This document shows positions 45,670 to 57,432 of a stretch of 64,000 bases of DNA, piece after piece (within the stretch, counting starts at the first letter, position 1; each line of letters opens with the position of its first letter). Made by a program: the position numbers and the translations under genes. Origin of the DNA: Kondoa malvinella (taxonomy: Eukaryota > Basidiomycota > Agaricostilbomycetes > Agaricostilbales > Kondoaceae); assembly GCA_039545315.1 (NCBI GenBank), contig BCIM01000001.1:296805-360804 (forward strand), written 5' to 3'. The notes under the pieces are model-generated. The model did not search any database and was not told where the DNA came from. It saw only the letters and a list, made by a program, of their open reading frames with translations.

Positions 45670-46654
45670 CTACTCGAGCACCTGTGGTTTTCAGATGAAT
45701 CCTCAGGTTCCTGACGGACCAGGGAATAACAAGAACCTACCGTAGGGAAGTTACCGCCTTCTCTCTGTTCGTCGAATCGAGCTGTCCATCACCAGTCACC
45801 ACACAGCTCAAGAGATGTAATGACCAGAAGACGAACCGATCCATTCATTAGGGCAAAGCGAGTGGAAAGTTCGGAAGAACTAGAAAGACAGCTGCATTGA
45901 AACGGGAAATACTGCCAGAACGAAGTCATGCGTACCTGCTTGCAAGGCTTGAAGTCTTCGCCTTTTGCGTTAATGCAGCGGTAGTAGTCTACATACTGTA
46001 CGAAGACAAGTGCAGCTAAGCTCTGGGCAAGAGCTAAGCGCAGAGGCTACGTACGTTTTGCCACTGCACATGAGAGTAGACGACGTGAGTGGCTACACTC
46101 AAATTAACCGTATCACACGCACGCAATGTTTGGTTTGCTATCATTTCCAGCTTTTGAGTTACCTGCTCTTTACATAAAAGCAACAGGACGTACGTTAGTA
46201 TTAGGCTGTGAGTTAATGGAGCTATCAGCATTGCAAGAAAGCAACAAAAGCGAAACCCGGAAACTCACGAATCTCGCATCAAAGCCAGCGGTCTGGAGAA
46301 CGTAGTTCTTTGGTGTATCGGAGTCAGAGTCCTATAAGATATCGACTAGTTAGCTCTGGTCTGTACAATAGTGGTACCGGGAGAGTTGGAGGGGAGAAAT
46401 GTTTTGGGCATGATCGAATGGGAGACAATATTCGACACTTGCATCGAGTGCATTTTGCTACTGCTGCTTGACAAGCAGCGCTGAACACGACTACGCAGCG
46501 CATCCAGCGGCCCACGCAGGAGATAGGCGAGATATGCCTTTTCGGCACTTCTAGCGAGATAGGCCCCAAAACATTGCAGATTCGAGTTCAGTTTGCCTTA
46601 TCTTCACACATGGACCGCACAGAAGAAGCTGGAAGGGCCACTACTTACAGACAT
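45670..46654 (-). CDS. COX12: Cytochrome c oxidase subunit Cox12 (COX6B), microexon gene
   Basis: Small intermembrane-space subunit of complex IV. Nine exons give an 86-residue protein: MS; DSDSDTPKNYVLQTAGFDARF; PNTN; QTKHC; WQN; YVDYYRCINAKGEDFKPCKQ; FFRTFHSLCPNEWI with A; RFDEQREGGNFPT; VLE. The joined product has the C-x9-C and C-x10-C pairs of Cox12 (QTKHC with YVDYYRC, and KPC with HSLC) and the length usual for the family. Exons by position: 46649-46654, 46269-46331, 46194-46205, 46123-46137, 46055-46063, 45936-45995, 45837-45879, 45741-45781, 45670-45681. Introns are 55-63 bp except the first (317 bp). Donors are GTACGT, GTGCGT, GTGAGT, GTAGGT and one GTTCGT. The last intron acceptor has an alternative (GTCAG) that would change only the tail. 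Divergent from PRP18. Confidence 0.88.
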
Positions 46655-46794
46655 CTTGGAGATATTATTCGGGTTGAAATTCGCTGTACAAGGTCAAGCT
46701 ACAACAACCGAATTCGTTTGATCCCCCGTGCTGCGCCTGCCTGTCTGTCTCTGTCAACGCTGAAGACCACTGCTATTGGGCCATACAACAGGCC
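46655..46794. promoter_or_regulatory. 140-bp bidirectional promoter, COX12 / PRP18
   Basis: The divergent start codons of COX12 (46654) and PRP18 (46795) are 140 bp apart, so promoter and leader sequences are shared. No specific site is recognised. Confidence 0.45.
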
Positions 46795-48095
46795 ATGAAT
46801 CGACTTAAAGCAGAAATCGAACGCAAGCGCAAAGAAGCCTCTCCTTCTCCCTCTGCTGTCTCCGACTCTGATGGTCCCTCTGCGCCCAAATACGCTCGTA
46901 GAGTAGATCTAGACAAAGCCAAACAGGATGCCCGAGCGGCTTCACCTACTATTGCCTCACCTAAAGAGGCCAACCAAGTAAAAGATGTCACAAAGGGTAA
47001 AGAGGCTAGTCCGGCGCCTTCTATCAGTCAAGCGACGAACGAAGCAGTGCAGAAATTGTTGAAAGAAGAAGCGGGTGATAAATACCAAGTGTCCAATGAG
47101 GAAGCCGTCACTCGATTGCGAAAACAAGGGCAGCCTATTCGATTGTTTGCAGAGTCTGATAAAGACCGGAGGTTGAGACTTAGGGCTTTGGAGTTGTTGG
47201 AAGGGAGAACAAGAGATGCATCGAGCGCGGGACAACGGAATGATTTCATGAAGGCTTTGGAAATGATGGACGATGGGAACGCGGTTCTGGATGAATTGGC
47301 TAGAAGAGGAAAAGTGGACAGCGATGTAGTGAGAAGACTAAAAGCTGAAGCTGCTGGTGATGGAACTGGACCAAATGCTGCTTCCTCGCCTGATGCATCA
47401 AAGCCAAGAGAAGACGGTTCTACCATTGTCGACCTATCTCTAATCAAGACGAACCCGCACAAGCTCTATCCACAGATTTACTTTGCGATCAAGAAGACTT
47501 TGAAGGAATGGGAGCAATTCATGCACGATAGACCGGAACATGTCAAACGATCCACTCAAGGTAAATTGGCTGCCGCAACTCAGGTACAATCAGGCGAATA
47601 TCTCAAACCACTGCTCAAACTGTTAAGGAAGAGAGAATTAGAAGCAGACGTCTTGAAGGCAATAGCTGAGATTGTGCACAACATGCAAACGAGGGAATAC
47701 CTAAAAGCAAACGATGCCTACCTGAGGCTGAGCATTGGCAACGCTCCTTGGCCTATTGGTGTTACTATGGTGCGTCGGATTTTCGCATTTCCGTCTAGTC
47801 TTCTATAACGTCTGTTTTTTTGTAGGTCGGTATTCATGAACGTTCAGCAAGAGAGAAGATTCATAGTGATTCTGTCGCGCATGTGCTCAATGATGAGCAG
47901 AGCAGAAAGTACATCCAAAGTTTGAAGCGGTATGTGCTGCGAAAACAGATGGCGATTTCTTGTCTAAATCGCGGGTATGATGTACAGGTTGATGACTTTC
48001 TGCCAAACAATAAGGCCGCCTGACGATCTCAGTCAACTGTATGTCCTAGTCTATATCCCCATGGCATGGACTGATAGATCTTCAGAATGGGCTGA
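46795..48095 (+). CDS. PRP18: Pre-mRNA splicing factor Prp18
   Basis: Second-step splicing factor, which acts with Slu7 in 3' splice-site choice. The long first exon starts at 46795 ([20 protein letters not shown]). It includes the SFM-like motif ([20 protein letters not shown] then [12 protein letters not shown]) that precedes the Prp18 domain. The C-terminal five-helix domain reads [40 protein letters not shown], the conserved loop [20 protein letters not shown], and across introns [35 protein letters not shown] and [19 protein letters not shown]. The stop is at 48093-48095. Length and order match the family. All key blocks are present. Confidence 0.9.
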
Positions 48096-48256
48096 TGGGC
48101 AGCCTCATGATCAAAATTTGGTTGGACGAGACACTTGTATTCTGTAATCGCATGTATTGGTCATTTGTCGCACAGTGGTTCCTCTCCACATCCACTGGGG
48201 CTCATCAGAACTGAACAAGGCTTTCTAATCATGTTTCATTCGATGCCAACACTCCA

Positions 48257-49581
48257 TCATGTCTTGTTAATCCAAGCCTCATGCTTCTTAACCAACGTAT
48301 CCACAATCAATTCCTCCATCTCTGACCCGTCCTCGATCTGCTCCTTTGTCAACCTGAGCCAATCTTCTGAAAATTCCCCTCCATCCCTAGCTTCCACCAG
48401 AACGACTTCATGTTTCCTCGTTGTGAGTTTGTTGCCTATTACTAATTGGTGGCCGTAGCGATCTAGTGCGCCACGTGCTTTCGGTATCAGTAGATTGTCA
48501 TCCGTTTCAAGCTGCTCGCGTTATCAGAGTTGCCTCCAGAAACCAAGGTGAAAAGGGGGGCACCTTGAACGAGACGACGAAAGCTTCCTGACTCCAATCA
48601 TCCACTAACGGTTTCAGAATCTTCGGCACTTGATCCATCTCGATGATCAAAGACCCTTTCCCGCTCTGTATTTTGTGCTCTTCCTAGACTATAGCATCAG
48701 TGTGCATCCTCAGCTGTCCCAGAACGACGCACCATCCGTTGTTGAGGGATAAAGAAATCCGATACTGCCGCAGCGAGGTAATACAACCCATTTCTTCCCA
48801 GATGTTTCGCCATAAGCATACTGACGCCTCTAAGAAGGAAGAGGTATTCTTGTACTGTGGTGAATGTAATCGTATGTAACAGGTTTTGCGCTTTGACGAG
48901 TTTGTAAGACCGTAAGAGGGAAAGCATGGGTGTTAGATTCGGTTCGAGCAAGATAAGGGAAGCGCCTTTGAGGTCTGATATTGGTTCTTGACCCGGTTGA
49001 GGCGTTGATGGACGTGAAGGGGAATGCACGCCAGTGAGCAAAGGAAACAGATGCCCACTATGCGATTGCGAATTGAGCTGTGAAGGGTTCGTCGGTAGTT
49101 GGGAAGTAGATTGTCTCGGTTCTTCTATGTCTATTAGATCAAGGAAAGGATGTGTCGAATGCGAGTAGTGTCGACTGAAGGGTTGCAGGCTGTATTGGCG
49201 ATGCATGAAGATCACAGCGTATTGCCCCGTGCGAAGAAAGTGCTCTGCTGATGAAGCACCCCGGGTACCAGCGCTGAAGTTGTCCAGGAAACGAACGCTC
49301 TAGCAGAGTTGAGCGTGATACCAGGCATTGCAGCACCGCTGGCTTACACATTTCGCTCTAACGGGACAGTCGTGCCTCCGCTCTGCCATATGCATCAACA
49401 TACGCTGATCAACACGCGCTCAGTATACGACTGATGGCAGTATGCTCACAGTGACCAGCACAACTTTACGACCTCGCTGGGCATGAAATTGGATAAACTT
49501 CTCCAGATGATCGAGCGTTTGTTCCAAGTCGTCTGGTGCAGGATGCGATAGGAAGAAGGCTTCAGCAGAGAAGTCGGTCAT
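48257..49581 (-). CDS. CAB2: Phosphopantothenate-cysteine ligase
   Basis: Second step of coenzyme A synthesis from 4'-phosphopantothenate: couples cysteine using a nucleotide triphosphate. The start is ATG 49581 ([20 protein letters not shown]). The first nucleotide-binding motif is [17 protein letters not shown], joined across an intron, followed by [20 protein letters not shown]. Later blocks are [31 protein letters not shown], then [60 protein letters not shown] and [20 protein letters not shown]. The end is HEAWINKT with the stop at 48257-48259. An internal Pro/Ser-rich insertion of about 70 residues ([20 protein letters not shown] and around) is fungal-typical. The gene supplies CoA used by, among others, the acyl-CoA synthetases in this window. 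Confidence 0.87.
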
Positions 49582-49901
49582 CTCTTGCAAGACAGGCAGT
49601 CTTTGGATAGAGAGCAGACAGAGAGGTTTGGCAGCAGCTTGGAAATGGAAATGGACAGCTCTTGCGCTCAATGCACCGCTTGATACAGCCTATCACCCTC
49701 AACAGCTGTCTTTCTTGAAGTCTTCAGCAGCTGCAGACCCTGTGATTCGCGCGACAGTACTTCTTGGTTGCTTGCTCCAGCGATTTTAACTGATCGACAC
49801 ATTGCAATGCATTCGTTCTCGTTACTGGTGACATGGGCATGGGTTTTCCTAAACGAGATACAGCGAATAAAATGCAGTGAATCATGTACAGTGATTAAAG
49901 T
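49582..49901. other. Intergenic region, nothing recognised
   Basis: About 320 bp between the CAB2 start and the stop of the superoxide dismutase gene. I see no coding frame or RNA. Confidence 0.35.
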
Positions 49902-51507
49902 CTAGATGAACGCAGCAGCGATTGAGGCAATACTACAGCCAAGCAACAAGCTCTTGATCGAAGCTTCAAAGCCTTGTGCGGATGAATCGGAAGGGTAGGC
50001 ACTTTCTGCTGCATCATCGGCGCCCATGCCAGTCTCTTCTGCATCGCTAGGCGAACTGCCGGAGCCACTCATCGCTCCTGACCCGCTGGCTTGACCGCTT
50101 GGCGAACTGTCCGAAGAGTCATCTTCCTCTGCTTGATCATCTTTGCCTGCTGCTGCTCCGGAGCCACTAGGAGACGCGACATCAAGCGAGTTGAATCCGC
50201 TCGGTTCTGAGTCGTCCTCTTGATCAGTTTCTTTCGCGTCCTCTTCTGTTTCCTTGTTACCAGCTGCTGCACCTCCAGCGGCACCTTCTGTAGAGTTGCC
50301 ATGGCTAGCACCGCATTCTGGTAACGTTGCACCGGCTTCCCATCTGAGCAGAACAATTAGCAATAGTCATCTACTGGTGCGAACTACTCACTTAAAAAGC
50401 TCGGCCTTCTCGATGTTCCGTTTCCCACTCTCGTCAATCTTCAGCACGACTGAAGCGATAATGAGCTCAAGCTTTCTGGCGCCTTTACAAATGGTACTCA
50501 CTATCTGGCATATCCTGAACACTAGGAGCGCCTAAAGCTTCCGCATCAGCCGGCAAGTCGGGATACTCTCTATCTGGATACTGTCAAGCAAGGTCATCAG
50601 ATTGTTCAGCATGGCCAGAAGATGAAATACACTTTGGTAGCTTGATTTAGCATCAGCTATGGCCTTTCCAGCTTCATCAGATGTACCGTCTACGGGTGAG
50701 ACGATGCTTCCGCAGGCATAAGGTTTGCCTGACGCGACATATAAGAGGGTTCAGAGTCGTTGAAGACGAGCGCTTTACCGGTATCAGGGTCATGAATAGC
50801 AATAGACCTGCCCAGAATACTAAAATCGCAAGGCCAAAAGCGAAGATAGCCATCGCCATCTATCTCTGAAGCAGAACAATCGTCAATTCGAAGTTAATCT
50901 GCCGCGGGCTTGACTGGCCTGTTGTTTCGCCGCTTTCTGTACCAGGTATACCTCCCTTCTTACTGGCTAGATCTCCTACTTCAAAGAGCCAGGCTGTTTG
51001 CATCGCCTCAGTCTCCCTGACTATAGATAAGAAAGCCGTACTCACGTTTCTCGTGATCTTCGTTGCCCTTTACTCCGGTTGGATTCACTACATCTGATGT
51101 CAGTATTGATCAAGAGCTTCAAGATCAGACTCACAATGCGCTCCGATATCCGAACAATCGCCTTTCTCGGATGGGAATTGGTCTGCGTTCCAGAATGACA
51201 ATGAGCTTCCTTCGCAAAAGCGAGCAGAGCTGCTCACGTATATGCCAGGCATAGCCCCCCTCTTTCATATTGGTCATGCCTTTCATCTTAATGTCCCATT
51301 GCACTCCCCAGACATCGCTGCAATATGATCAGCTCTGCCCTCGTCGCATAGTATCAAGGCAGCTCACTCCCATGTAAAGACAGCGTCTCCAGTTATCTTC
51401 TCATCCGCGGAAGCAATCCTCGAATAGGCTTTGAGATCCGTTAGCTCGGCAGAGACGAGTGCAAGAGTACAGAAGAGGGTTACGGCAGAGACTCGAGCGG
51501 CACGCAT
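49902..51507 (-). CDS. GPI-anchored Cu-only-type superoxide dismutase-like protein
   Basis: Cell-surface SOD-like protein. The signal peptide is MRAARVSAVTLFCTLALVSA (ATG 51507). After short introns: DVWGVQWDIKMKGMTNMKEG, YAWHIHQFPSEKGDCSDIGA with His, AHLNP, FEVGDLASKKGG, SILGRSIAIHDPDTGKPYAC and CGSIVSPVDG. This gives the four copper His (HIH, AHLNP, AIH) and the two disulfide Cys. The zinc-ligand His residues expected after HLNP are not visible (VKGNEDHEK only), as in Candida Sod5-type Cu-only enzymes. The C-terminal 120 residues are Ser/Gly/Asp/Glu-rich (a wall stalk), then SSAQGFEASIKSLLLGCSIA and SIAAAFI, a GPI-attachment signal. The stop is at 49902-49904. Likely role: dealing with extracellular superoxide. 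Some exon joins (for example GTATAC and GTGTAT donors) are less certain. Confidence 0.72.
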
Positions 51508-51740
51508 GGCGGCAGACAGGACGGTATGGGAGCAGGTGATGGTCAAGAAGAGAGCTAGAGATGAAAGAGTCGACGGAAATGACCTCGAGAAGGAGCGTTC
51601 TCAGAAGATAATGGAAGGAGTCGCTCAATCTTTATCTTGGGAATACTTCTCTCTTTCTATCTACAGTGCTAGGTATAGCTCGTGTCTGTCAGAATGTCTG
51701 AGATTAGTAGGATGGCGTCGTGTAGCAGAGGAAACCAACT

Positions 51741-54315
51741 TTAGTAGGCTTCGCGCCCAGTCTTGGTCCTTTTGACAATGCCCTTGTCTGCTAGAGCTTC
51801 AATGAAACTAACCAACATGGCGTCGCAGCCAGGCGCAGCGACTAGCTGAATGCTGACTGGGACCATTTCGGTTCGGCGAGAAATGACGGATTGGTACTCG
51901 ACTTGACCTGACCCATCAGAAGCGTTAACACGAGCCAGCCGAGGTTGCTCTGAAACGCTTACCTAGCGGTACCGTAAAATCCGGAGAACCAGAGGTCGAC
52001 GCGAGATAGTTCTGGCCCAACACGCTCAGGCCTGCCCCACCAGAAATTGCGCCAAGTTCCTGCATACCGAATCATTAGCTGAGACTAACTTGGACCGTTG
52101 GAACAAACCGTCGCGTTATTCTCCTCTGTATTCAGGTCTTCCTCGCGGTAAGAGGGCAGGCCGCCGGTTCCAATGTCGTATACGAAAATGCTTTCGCTAC
52201 GTTACGAAGACTGTCAGGACCGCTCTCCTGGCGACTGACACACTCACGAGCAGGTTTCATCATTCGAAGGTAGTACAGTCGACAAGAAGTAATCTCTGAA
52301 CTGGTTACGGGTTGTCACTGCGCTTTCATAGTCTTGTTCAGTTCGACCTTGAGCTACTTCGAAAGCTCTTCGAGGGCGAGGCTATGAGCAGTGTTAGAGC
52401 TGTAGCAGGGTCAGCAGAACAGACGCGTACATCGAATTGTGGGTATCGGCCATCATACTCTTCTGCCCATATTTCTGCAAGAGGCCTAACTCAAGCCGAA
52501 TAAGCAAGTTTGTCGCTGACAGTAAAGTGCCCTCACCTTCCGACGTTCTGCCAAGAGTACCATTCGGCGAGGAAGTTCGATTGAGACTGGAAGCGGGTAA
52601 AATTGTTGATATCGGGATTGTCAGAGGCCAGAAGGACACCACTGGAGTTGATTCGCTGCACTTCCATGTTGAATTGAGATGAAAGATCCGCTACGAAGCC
52701 ATCGAAGATCTCTTGAGCTGCTGGATTAGCGACTGGGAAAGTGTCATTCGGGTAAAGAAGGGTTTTTGGGAAGGACGAGAATGGCTTCGCAGTTTCGACA
52801 TCTGAGTTCTTGTACCATACGCGCTGGATCTTAGCTTGCTTGTACGGGTCCAGGCAGAAGAAGCCGAGAGTGTCCAAACGTTCAGCAAGCGGAATGACAC
52901 CGCTAGTTTCAAGTGCTCCGAAGGTTGGTCGTATGCCTATCGACTCATCAATACTGCAATACGGCGTGCGGTATTTGATGACTGACCATAAGAACCGACA
53001 AGAGCAGCAGGGCGTCTCACACTACCACGGGTGTCTCTGTTTAATTTAAAAAAAAAAAGATATTAGCATGGGTTCACAAAATCGATCAAAGACCTACGAG
53101 CCGAAAGCAAAGTCGAGGCTTGGATATGCGGCTATTGCAGCAGCGGATCCAGCCGACGAACTTGCAGCTGTCAACCAGCCTTCACCTCTGGGATTGAATG
53201 GATATTGATATGAAATGAATTCCCAGGGACTGAAGATCGGTAGTTCAGATCGTAAGCCCAGATCAACGCAGAAACTGCAGACTTACTCAGCTGTGCGGCA
53301 AGGAAGCACAATAAGCAACTGAGGCAAAGAGAAAAACATAATCTGACGTACAGCCATGCGCGAATTGACTAGTCTTGGTCTTGCCAGAAATGATGACACC
53401 CTCGTCGAGTAGGATCTGAACAGAGCTAGCACTCGCATCCCTTGGTCCATAAGTTTCGGCGTATGCTCGACTGCCACCTCCGGTCACAATGCCTGCTTCA
53501 TGTCAGTCAAGCACTTGGTGAGTAGTCTAGAGCTTACCCTTGAGATCATAGATGTCTTTGAGGCAAGCTCTCATGCCTGCGAGTGCGCGAGTGTCGTCCA
53601 GGAACCATAATCGAGAAGGAACTGGGATCCAAGCATTTTTGTACCTGGGAATGAAGATGTCTACTGGGTAATATGTGTTGGGATCCTTCTCGCTGGGATC
53701 TGCAATAACACATCAGCAAGGACAGGCAGAGATTCATCAGGACGTACAGGTTCCGAAATGGTATGCATCATATTCATCGCGCTCTAGCATGTACGCTTTG
53801 TGAATATCGACCTGCGACTTTGACGAGGGCTTGGTGATAAAAGGACCAGCTGGCAACTTTGATACTTTCCATGATGAGCTGATTGTCGTAGCGTTCAATC
53901 CACCTGGAGCGGCAACAGAGTCGGTAAGGAAGAGATAGCACGGCTTGAGACCAGCGAGCCATGCAATTGCCGAATCGTCAAAGTAGGCTTTGTCTTTGCC
54001 AGAGTAAGAGATAGCGATAGATGAACGTTCGCTGAGAAAGTCAGTCGACCAAGCATCGTCGAGCTCGCTATAGTTCTTGATCTTGGCTTCAATAGCTTCA
54101 GCAGACAGAGCAGAATCGTTGAATTTGAGCACTGTCAAAGGACCAACTTCTTCAAGGGACTCGCTCTTCGAGACTGGCAGGGTGAGGGAAGCCTCTGGAC
54201 CGGAGAAGAAAGTCTTCTGGCCAATGTTGTATGCGACAGCACCATCAGGAGAGGTAGTGATAATGGAAGCAGCGCGAGCGCTGGCAAGGAGCGCCAGGCT
54301 GAAAAGGTATTTCAT
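51741..54315 (-). CDS. Secreted amidase-signature family protein
   Basis: Extracellular or vacuolar amidase-like hydrolase. The signal peptide is [20 protein letters not shown] (ATG 54315). About 220 residues with no named domain precede the amidase core. The core begins [20 protein letters not shown], then [13 protein letters not shown] with the catalytic Lys, [18 protein letters not shown] with the cis-Ser, [16 protein letters not shown] with the nucleophile Ser, then [20 protein letters not shown] and [17 protein letters not shown]. The C-terminal exons give [23 protein letters not shown] and [17 protein letters not shown] blocks; the stop is at 51741-51743. The Ser-cisSer-Lys triad appears intact. 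The N-terminal extension is long for the family and is seen in some fungal secreted amidases. A poly-A run of 12 lies in an intron near 53048. Substrate unknown. Confidence 0.78.
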
Positions 54316-54868
54316 TTGACCTGATTGAAGCAGAGCAAGGAGAGGACACAGCAAAAAATTATTGATAAGGACTCGGTGGGCCTTCCTTATCTCGCGTGAC
54401 ATTGATTGCACTCTTGGCATAGATAAGCCGTCGGTCCAATGAGAGACAGCGATAGATTGAACTGGAGCCGAAACATGCGCAAGGGGATACAGTTCTTGCG
54501 GCTCTTGGCGCAGAAGCTTTCGAGAACGACCAGCACGACAGGAGAGGGGCTGTATCGCATAGAGCAGGTGAGGCAGAACGGATATTGAATGACTCGGAGG
54601 AAAAACGCATGACTAGATAACAATGCGTTTGCAAGCAGCTTTCTTCGCACAGCACAGTAGCTAGGGATATAGACACTCCCAGAGTAGATATAGATGCGTT
54701 GCTGCTGCCGCGTTGGCGTTTGTGGCTGGTTGTTTGCATAACAGCAGTGGACGGAACTTGAGTAGGCTGACCCGTTGACAATCGGCTTGTAGGCAGCATA
54801 GCGTCGCGATGCAACATCGATGACAATCCGGGCAAAAAGGAAATACATAGGGAGCGACCAAAATATAT
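54316..54868. other. Intergenic region upstream of the amidase gene
   Basis: About 550 bp between the amidase start and the stop of La. Overlapping minus-strand open frames (up to 161 codons) have no domain and no signal of coding beyond length. It probably holds the amidase promoter and the La 3' UTR. Confidence 0.4.
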
Positions 54869-56875
54869 TCACGCTTCAGTCTTTGCCTTCTTCGCCGCAC
54901 TCTCATCACCACCATCTTCTCTTTCCCTTTTCACACCAGCAGTGCTCTGCTCCTTCTTGGCAGTATCCTCATAAGAACCAATAGAGATTTCCGTAGCAGG
55001 CTTTTCGTCGGCTTTCTTGGGTGAAGTTCGTTCCCTGTTGCGGTCATCTGGTCTTCCACCACCTCGTCCGCGACCGCCTCTTGAGCCTCCTCGACCGCCT
55101 CGACCTCCTCGCCCACGATCTCTGCTATCCCGAGAATCACGCGAATCACGAGAATCTCTGCCTCGACCGAGTTTGGTTTCGATGTACTGGTAAGCGAAAT
55201 GGTTGGCTCGAGTAGTGTGGTATTCCCGTTCTTCTTCGTCTGTGTCAAGACAAAGTCAGTCCCATGACATTATAGGAGATAGCAACTGTACTGACCAGAC
55301 AACTTTCGCCATTTGAGCGGTTCTTCCGATCCAGAGATTTTCAAGTTGAGCTCTTCAATCTTTTTAATCTTGTCTTCCGGAACAGATTCTTTGAATCCAA
55401 CAAGACCTTCTTTAGCTCCATCGTTTACTCGAACAAAAGTTGGAGCTTGAATATCGTAAAGCGGTTTCTGATTTATCTCGTCAGCCTTTGTTTTATGTCA
55501 AAGGGTACAGACCGCACCTTGACATCCATGTGCGAGAATCTGTCATTCCCAATTCCAGCAAACCCAAGCACCATCCCTTTTTCGAAAGACAACTTTTCCG
55601 GATCTGCCAATTTGCCTTCTCGCGTGATGGCATAACTTTGTCCAGCATAAGTAATCTCCAACTCGCTCTCAGGTATATCCTCTGGCTTCTTTGGTCCGGA
55701 TGAGCGCGTGTCCCGGCCACCCTTCTTGGCGTGTTTGGCTTCTTTCAGCAGACGGAACGCATTGAAAGCACCTGCTTTGGTTCGGTTGTCTTTGTCCTTT
55801 TCTTGAGGTTTGCTCATGTCGATGCCCTTTTCTTTTGCTTTCATCTCTACAAAGTCTTTTCTGTAAAGCGAGGTCCTCAAAGTTAGCTGGTAATCAGCAA
55901 CAAAATGGGTCTCGCTTACTTGGACATTACGAGCAGAGGTTCAGAAGACTTGTGTGGGAAAGTAGGCTTTGGTTCAAGTTCGACAAAGGATTTGGCGATA
56001 TCTGGTGTCGCGAATTCGCAAAAAACAGAACCCTGTCGAGACCGTGAACGCGTCAGGAATATGATACTCCAGACCCGCGAATGGACCGACCTTGAATGCG
56101 CGGTTCTTTGCTTCCTTCAGATCATTCCCTCCTTCCCTTCTCATCCTGACCTGATTGACTCTACCAAACTGCCTAAAGAACGACTCGAGCTGTTCCTGCA
56201 AACCTTCCACCTCATCTTCTCCTGGGAAACCTTTGGCATACACGCTTCTCGCCAAGACTTCGCCAGGCGTAGCAGCAACGATAGGTCTTGTTCTCTTGAC
56301 TTTTGTTCCTTCCGGGTTAACTTGAAGCAAATCAGACGCATGTTCCTTCACAGCCGCGGCTACTTTTGCTAGTCCCAATTCCTGGAAAGGTCTCATTCGC
56401 TTAAAGGAGAGCAAGGTAGTAAGAGCGATCCAGCCTGTGCCTGGTTCGGAAAGCTGAGCATCGGATGATAGAGTGCCTTGAGTCGTTTCAAACAAGAACT
56501 TGTCGAATGGCAGATTGTGGTCGCTCAGGTAGAATTCAATCTGATCAGCTACCTGTGGAGACTGCATCAGCGTGACCACTCGACGCGAAAGGCCAAAAGA
56601 ACATTACTTTTTTCTCGTCAGACTGTTCAGCTCCAGTGACAGCAGTAGGCTTCACATCTTCTTGCTTGACTTCAGGCTTGGTCTCTGCAGTCACATCCTT
56701 CGCAGCATTGCCTGCGCAGTTCGCCATATGTCAGTACGTAATATTTTGACTCGTTAGAAAACAACAGACCAGCAGAACCTTCAGCCAAGGGAGCGTCAGT
56801 CATAGTAGCCGAAGTCGACGGTACGATAGCTGGCTTCTCGTCTTCTGGCATCGTAGTTGATTGTGGAACAGACAT
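54869..56875 (-). CDS. LHP1: La protein (RNA polymerase III transcript chaperone)
   Basis: Binds the 3' oligo-U of nascent Pol III transcripts and aids tRNA and snRNA maturation. The start is ATG 56875 (MSVPQSTTMPEDEKPAIVPS). The La motif reads QIEFYLSDHNLPFDKFLFET, then GWIALTTLLSFKRMRPFQEL, VAAAVKEHASDLLQVNPEGT. RRM1 reads RSVYAKGFPGEDEVEGLQEQ, LESFFRQFGRVNQVRMRRE and VFCEFATPDIAKSFVE. A second folded region includes LVGFKESVPEDKIKKIEELN. The tail has tandem RDS units followed by RGG-type repeats (about 55045-55165), then a basic KREREDGG and AAKKAKTEA, likely the nuclear signal. The stop is at 54869-54871. The RDS/RGG tail is typical of RNA binding. Several short introns. Confidence 0.85.
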
Positions 56876-57432
56876 GATCGAATGCAAAAGAGCGACAAAA
56901 TATTTGAAAACTCTTCTCTGAGCGTCCACAGAGCGCCGACTAGGACAATAGGCAGCGCTGATGATCCCATTACAATACTGGATACGGCGGCCTAACATCT
57001 CAGCAAACAAGAAGGTCGCTCTGTCCGTGACATGTCGACTCCCCAGAATGCAACGCAGCAACATCATCGCGAAAGAATTCAGGCTGGCCAAGACTCTCAC
57101 TAGCAGCGTTAGTCATTGTATGCACGGCTGTTCTATCCAGTACAAACAGATTGCTCGAAATTGTCTCGATATTGGGAGTCGATGTGGTGCCGCTATTTGA
57201 GGCTCGAGTCTCATCAGCCAAGCACATTCGCCTATTGGCGCTTACGCGTGCTATGTTGTGATCTGTCAATCCATGCTTGCTGGATTGCATGTTTCCCGAC
57301 TTTCGAAAATTGCCATACGCGGCATAGACCTCTCCTCGTTGCCTTTTCTTTCGTTTCTCTGCCCTTTCTTTCCGCTCAATCTACTCTACTCGCATCTGTC
57401 TTGAATTCACTCGCAGTTGTGCAATACCTGAC
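56876..57432. other. Divergent intergenic region, La and secreted protein
   Basis: About 555 bp between divergent start codons. Overlapping open frames without domain features. The 60 bp before 57433 are pyrimidine-rich, as expected of a leader. No RNA gene seen. Confidence 0.4.

Noticed and set aside
53046..53058. Poly-A run as evidence of a retrotransposed element
   Set aside because: It lies inside an intron of the amidase gene with no target-site duplication or element sequence.
54359..54915. Overlapping minus-strand frames of 84-161 codons upstream of the amidase
   Set aside because: Three frames overlap with no domain; they look like chance frames in a promoter region.
55117..55165. 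Short tandem gaatcacg repeats considered as a separate repeat element
   Set aside because: They encode the in-frame RDS units of the La tail.
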